From Natrinema versiforme (lineage in GTDB: Archaea; Halobacteriota; Halobacteria; Halobacteriales; Natrialbaceae): a stretch of DNA of 64,000 nt. The position numbers and the translations under genes were made by a program. The stretch covers positions 186,001 through 250,000 of the forward strand of contig NZ_CP040330.1 of the NCBI RefSeq assembly GCF_005576615.1. The letters are read 5' to 3'. Shown piece by piece: positions 60,677 through 64,000 of this stretch. Each line of letters starts with the position of its first letter. Position 1 is the first letter of the stretch. The notes beneath the pieces are model-generated. The model was not told the DNA's origin and did no database searches. It was given only the letters and a program-made list of their open reading frames with translations.

Positions 60677-61405
60677 ATGCGCGCAGACTCGTTGCTGCAG
60701 GGGGTTCGTCGGGTCGACGAACAGGGGGAGCGGCTCCTCTCCGTGCGGACCTTCTCGGGTTCGGAACCCGCACTGTGGGTCGACATCGCAATGGCTGCCC
60801 TCGTCGATCTCGCCGAACTACTTCGCGCCGGGGCACCGTTCCCGCCGCGACTCGAGACTGAGATCGAAGCCGAGGCCGGCGATCGAGCGGGCCGTGACTG
60901 CCTGCCAGACGGCGGCTCCGATCGAACGGCAACGGAGTCGGAGGACGGTCCGGAAGACCGGGACGACCTCGTCCGACTGGTCCTCGAGACCGGGTACGAG
61001 CGCGGGTCGACGCCGATCGAGCGTCTCGAGCCGGCGGTCGCCGACCGCGTCGCGGCCGCCGAGCGCCTCGAGACCGTCGACTCGCGGGTGATCGTGCCGC
61101 TGTCTCCCGCCGCGCCGTATGCACGCAACTGGCGACCGCTCATCGAGACCTTACTCGAGCGACTCGAGGGCGTCCGCGAGGACTTCGAGCGGATCGTCCG
61201 TCGGGTGCGGGCCGGCGACGCCGACGGGCCGCTCGCAACCGGCTGCGAGGCGATCACCCAGATGCTCGAGACGCTCTCGCTGGTCGTTCGCCGGGCCGAC
61301 GCCGACGCGCGGTACGTCCGCGACCGGGCGGACCACCAGCAGGACGAACTGTTATCGACGATCGAGGACGCGACGACGCAGCTACGGAGTGACGACAATG
61401 CATAA
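60677..61405 (+). CDS. helical protein in AAA operon, hypothetical
   Basis: 242 residues. An N-terminal helical part (MRADSLLQGVRRVDEQGERL...ALWVDIAMAALVDLAELLR) is followed by an acidic disordered insert (about 60-100), then a helical C-terminal half (WRPLIETLLERLEGVREDFE, AITQMLETLSLVVRRADADA). There is no signal peptide or catalytic motif. Its stop overlaps the start of the AAA ATPase gene by 8 nt, so translation is coupled. It is probably an adaptor or structural subunit. No family recognised. Confidence 0.68.
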   Translation: MRADSLLQGVRRVDEQGERLLSVRTFSGSEPALWVDIAMAALVDLAELLRAGAPFPPRLETEIEAEAGDRAGRDCLPDGGSDRTATESEDGPEDRDDLVRLVLETGYERGSTPIERLEPAVADRVAAAERLETVDSRVIVPLSPAAPYARNWRPLIETLLERLEGVREDFERIVRRVRAGDADGPLATGCEAITQMLETLSLVVRRADADARYVRDRADHQQDELLSTIEDATTQLRSDDNA

Positions 61406-63161
61406 CCTGACGCCAATACTGAAGCGAGATCAGCCGACGTCCCGGATCAAGATTGGAGCGAAGAAGGTCGGGCCCAACACCGACACCGTCGAGATTCGCC
61501 ACAACGACAGGCGGGCCTTCTTCTACGTCGAACCGGTCGACGACTCGATCATCGACGGGATCGGGAACAAGGTCCGGATGCACCAGAACGTCGAAACCGT
61601 CTTCGGCGGCATCGACCGGGGCAAGGACTTCCTCGTCGATTCCGACGTCTCGAAACGCGACGTCGTGGAGTGTTCGTCGGCGAAGATCCACACCAGCGAG
61701 ATCATCCCCGACGACCTCGAGCCGTTCCTCCGGGAGAACGACTACCTCCTCCATCGGATGGAGGAAGTCGTCCCGAAAGGCGACGAACTGGCGACCTTCG
61801 AGGTCGCGGCGATGGAGCCGACCGATTACGCCACGCTCCGGGTCACGCCGAATACCGACCTCGAGTTCATCGACGCCGGGGAACTCCGGGAGCTTCGCGC
61901 GACCAGAACGGCGGCGGGTCGCGGCCCCGGTCCCGGCGGGGCCGGCGAGGAGGGGGCTGACGACGAGGAGGTTCAGGTCTCGCTCGAGCCGAAGAAGCCG
62001 ACCGTCAGCTTCGAGGCGGACGTCGCCGGGCTGCCGGAGGTCAAGCGGACCGCGGAGAACCTGCTCGCGCTGTTCGATCCCGACGTTCGCGACGAGGTCA
62101 TCGACCGCTACGGCGACGAGTTCGCCTCGCGGGGCAACAGCATGCTGCTCTATGGACCGCCGGGCTGTGGCAAGACGCTCATCTCGGAGGCGATCGCCTA
62201 CGAGGCGAAGTTCAACTCCCGCATCGAGGAGAGCTACGGCGAGGTCAAGTTCCTCGAGATCAAGGGCAGCGACGTGCTCTCGAAGTACTCCGGGGAGTCG
62301 GAGAAACGCGTCGAGGCGATCTTCGAGAAGGCCCACGGGATCGCACAGGACGGCTTCGCGGTCCTCTTTTTCGACGAGGTCGACACCCTCATTCCGGACC
62401 GCGGTGACGACTCCTTACAGCGCCACGAGCGGTCGCTGACAAACGCCTTCCTGCAGGAGATGAACGAGATCGAGGACAACCTGCTCGTGATCGGGGCGAC
62501 GAACATGCCGTTTACCATCGATCCGGCGGCGACCCGCCGGTTCCCGATCCAGCAGTTCATTCCCCAGCCCGACGAGACGGTCATGGCGGAGGTCTGGCGC
62601 AAACACCTCTCCGAGATGGCCGGCACGACGGCGGTCGATTACGATCGTATCGGGGAGCGATCGAAGGGGTACACCCCGGCCGAGATCGCCGACCGCGTCC
62701 TCGGGAGCGAACTCCAGCGCGAACTCGTCGAGAGCGTCCACCTCCCCGATCGGGAGCCGATCGAACCGGACACCGACTACTTCCTCGAGCGCCTCGAGGC
62801 GACCGAGCCGAAGACGATCCGCCAGTACGTCGCGAGCGTGCGGACCCAGATCGACGACCTCGAGGGCTACCCCGAACTCAAACGCTACGTCGAGGAGCAG
62901 GCCGACCGGCTGGGGATGTCCCTCGGTTCAGAGCCGTCGTCGCTCGGCCAGTTGCTCGGCGGCGACCCGGCCGCGACGGACGGGGCCGCGACGCCGGCGG
63001 AGGTGGCTACGACGGACGGAACCGCGACATCGTCGGACGAACCGCCCTCGGAGCCGGCGGCGACGGACGACTCGAGTTCGGACATGGCGGAGATCGACAT
63101 CTCGGAGCCCGACGAGGCGGACGGGGACGCCGGCTCGAGCGGAGGTGAGGGCGATGAGTGA
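61398..63161 (+). CDS. AAA+ ATPase with Cdc48/VAT-like N-domain, single AAA module
   Basis: 587 residues. The N-terminal ~165 residues (RIKIGAKKVGPNTDTVEIRH, DGIGNKVRMHQNVETVFGGI) have the double-psi-barrel/4-stranded barrel look of the Cdc48/VAT N-domain. A Gly-rich linker is near 172-190. One AAA module follows: Walker A GPPGCGKT (253-260), Walker B VLFFDEVD with Asp326/Glu327, sensor 1 GATNMP near 366-371 and arginine finger RRF (380-382). The C-terminal ~80 residues are acidic and disordered. Cdc48 has two AAA rings; a single ring with an N-domain is closer to proteasome ATPases or Vps4 in architecture. It overlaps both neighbours by 8 nt. Confidence 0.9.
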   Translation: MHNLTPILKRDQPTSRIKIGAKKVGPNTDTVEIRHNDRRAFFYVEPVDDSIIDGIGNKVRMHQNVETVFGGIDRGKDFLVDSDVSKRDVVECSSAKIHTSEIIPDDLEPFLRENDYLLHRMEEVVPKGDELATFEVAAMEPTDYATLRVTPNTDLEFIDAGELRELRATRTAAGRGPGPGGAGEEGADDEEVQVSLEPKKPTVSFEADVAGLPEVKRTAENLLALFDPDVRDEVIDRYGDEFASRGNSMLLYGPPGCGKTLISEAIAYEAKFNSRIEESYGEVKFLEIKGSDVLSKYSGESEKRVEAIFEKAHGIAQDGFAVLFFDEVDTLIPDRGDDSLQRHERSLTNAFLQEMNEIEDNLLVIGATNMPFTIDPAATRRFPIQQFIPQPDETVMAEVWRKHLSEMAGTTAVDYDRIGERSKGYTPAEIADRVLGSELQRELVESVHLPDREPIEPDTDYFLERLEATEPKTIRQYVASVRTQIDDLEGYPELKRYVEEQADRLGMSLGSEPSSLGQLLGGDPAATDGAATPAEVATTDGTATSSDEPPSEPAATDDSSSDMAEIDISEPDEADGDAGSSGGEGDE

Positions 63162-64000
63162 CGGCTACCGGCAGGTCGGCTCCTTCGAGAGCGGCCGCGT
63201 CGACGCCGTCGGCGTCGGCGACGGGGCGATCGCGCTCGGGACCGACGACCGCGTCGTCGTGGCCACGGGCGGAGACAGCCTCGAGATCGACCACGGCGAA
63301 CGGGTCGTCGACCTCGCGCTGGCCGATCGCGTGCTCGTCCTCTCGGCGGACGCGTTGACGACCTACTCGCGGGACGGCGACCGGATTCGACAGCAGCCGG
63401 TCGCGGACGCCCACGCGATTGCCGCCGTCCCCGAGACGGGACTCGTTGGCGTGCTCGGGCCGGACCGGCTCCGCGCCGTCGATATCGCGACCGGCCGCGA
63501 GCGGTTCGATATCGAGCGCACCCGGCCGGGCGGGCCGGCCGACGACGGCCTGCTCGGCACGCCCTCGGGCTTCGTGATCGCGACGTGGTCGTTCCTGACC
63601 CGGATCGACCCCGACGGCGAGGTCGCCTTCGACCGGAACCTCGAGGCCGTCGTGCGGAGTCTGGGGCGGTGTGACAACGCGATCGTCGCCGCCCTGCAGA
63701 ACGATCGGCTCGTCTCGGCCGACCTCGAGACCGGCGAGTCGTGCTGGCAGACGGAACTCGCGGCGGACCACGTCGCGCCGGTCGGCGACTCGTCGGTGCT
63801 GGTGACCACGGCGGACGGCATCCGCGCGGTCGACCCCGCGGGCGAGACGACCTCGGTTTCGGGCCTCTCGAGCGGCGACGGCTACGCGACGGCCGACGGG
63901 TCGCTCGTCTGTGCGATCCGGGACGGAACGGTGTCGATCCACGCGCACAGCCGCGACCGACTCCGGCTCGCGGTCCCGACCGACGGCGTCGGCGTCGGCG
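63154..64000 (+). CDS. cytoplasmic beta-propeller protein (cut by window end)
   Basis: At least 282 residues. ATG 63154 overlaps the AAA gene stop by 8 nt, and the frame is open to the last base. Repeats of PQQ/WD-like blades are visible: VGVLGPDRLRAVDIATGRER, LVSADLETGESCWQTELAAD, SVLVTTADGIRAVDPAGE and GSLVCAIRDGTVSIHAHSRD. There is no signal peptide, so unlike the lipoprotein at 1803-3131 it should be cytoplasmic. In an operon with an AAA ATPase it may be the substrate- or partner-recognition subunit. That is inference. Confidence 0.8.
   Translation, partial: MSDGYRQVGSFESGRVDAVGVGDGAIALGTDDRVVVATGGDSLEIDHGERVVDLALADRVLVLSADALTTYSRDGDRIRQQPVADAHAIAAVPETGLVGVLGPDRLRAVDIATGRERFDIERTRPGGPADDGLLGTPSGFVIATWSFLTRIDPDGEVAFDRNLEAVVRSLGRCDNAIVAALQNDRLVSADLETGESCWQTELAADHVAPVGDSSVLVTTADGIRAVDPAGETTSVSGLSSGDGYATADGSLVCAIRDGTVSIHAHSRDRLRLAVPTDGVGVG

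Overview
The window comes from a haloarchaeon (class Halobacteria; a Natrinema/Haloterrigena-like member of the Natrialbales would fit, but the genus is inferred). The evidence is the high GC content, the strongly acidic proteins, TATA-box promoters about 26 nt upstream of many start codons (leaderless or nearly leaderless mRNAs), and the gene content: thermosome, MC1 chromatin protein, aSUI1, Rio1 with a KH/Dim2 protein, EndA, a CetZ-like protein, a sensory-opsin/transducer pair, and bacterial-type uvrBC and NAD-dependent ligA. No intact insertion sequence, rRNA operon or CRISPR array was seen.

Layout. 1-1058 is the C-terminal part of uvrB. 1.1-4.5 kb holds a small zinc-finger gene, a candidate structured ncRNA, a PQQ-like lipoprotein and a putative metal exporter behind a DtxR/MntR-like operator. 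4.6-11.1 kb holds an orphan NrfD, a GNAT, an ArsA/Get3 ATPase, an ABC-2 exporter and hypothetical proteins. 11.2-19.6 kb holds uvrC, aSUI1, a second GNAT paralogue, ligA, a ferredoxin, an NhaC antiporter and rio1. 19.8-24.4 kb holds trpS, a YfcE-like phosphodiesterase, a KH protein and a thermosome subunit followed by a hairpin-rich repeat. 24.6-31.3 kb holds an OCD-family dehydrogenase, a sugar porter, a DUF2071 protein and an opsin-transducer operon whose opsin has lost the retinal lysine. 31.5-40.9 kb holds leuS, an SDR, Hsp20, a peroxiredoxin, a tRNA-His-like gene with a duplicated 3' end, pheA, a NarK-type carrier, MC1, an AbrB-like protein and a second copy of the hairpin-rich repeat. 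40.9-51.6 kb holds pheT/pheS, a second trpS, ogt, a second OCD-family gene, a CetZ-like gene and endA. 51.9-56.7 kb holds a NucS-N/zinc-ribbon protein and an island of secreted and membrane proteins. 56.9-64.0 kb holds a DJ-1 protein, a HAD hydrolase and a five-gene operon cut by the window end.

How the genes work together. Most of the window is housekeeping: DNA repair (uvrB, uvrC, ligA, ogt), translation and ribosome biogenesis (leuS, pheST, two trpS, aSUI1, rio1, KH, endA), chromatin and stress (MC1, Hsp20, thermosome, peroxiredoxin). Two loci stand out. (1) At 28258-31268 a chemoreceptor-type transducer overlaps an opsin gene by 4 nt, as in sensory-rhodopsin operons, but the Schiff-base lysine is arginine and several pocket residues are changed, while transducer-contact positions are kept. 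(2) At 58426-64000 five genes are tightly packed: a tandem winged-helix-like protein, a winged-helix plus coiled-coil protein resembling ESCRT-III in layout, a helical protein, an AAA+ ATPase with a Cdc48-like N-domain, and a beta-propeller. This may be an undescribed remodelling or protein-handling machine.

All family calls come from reading the translated sequence by eye. No database search was run.
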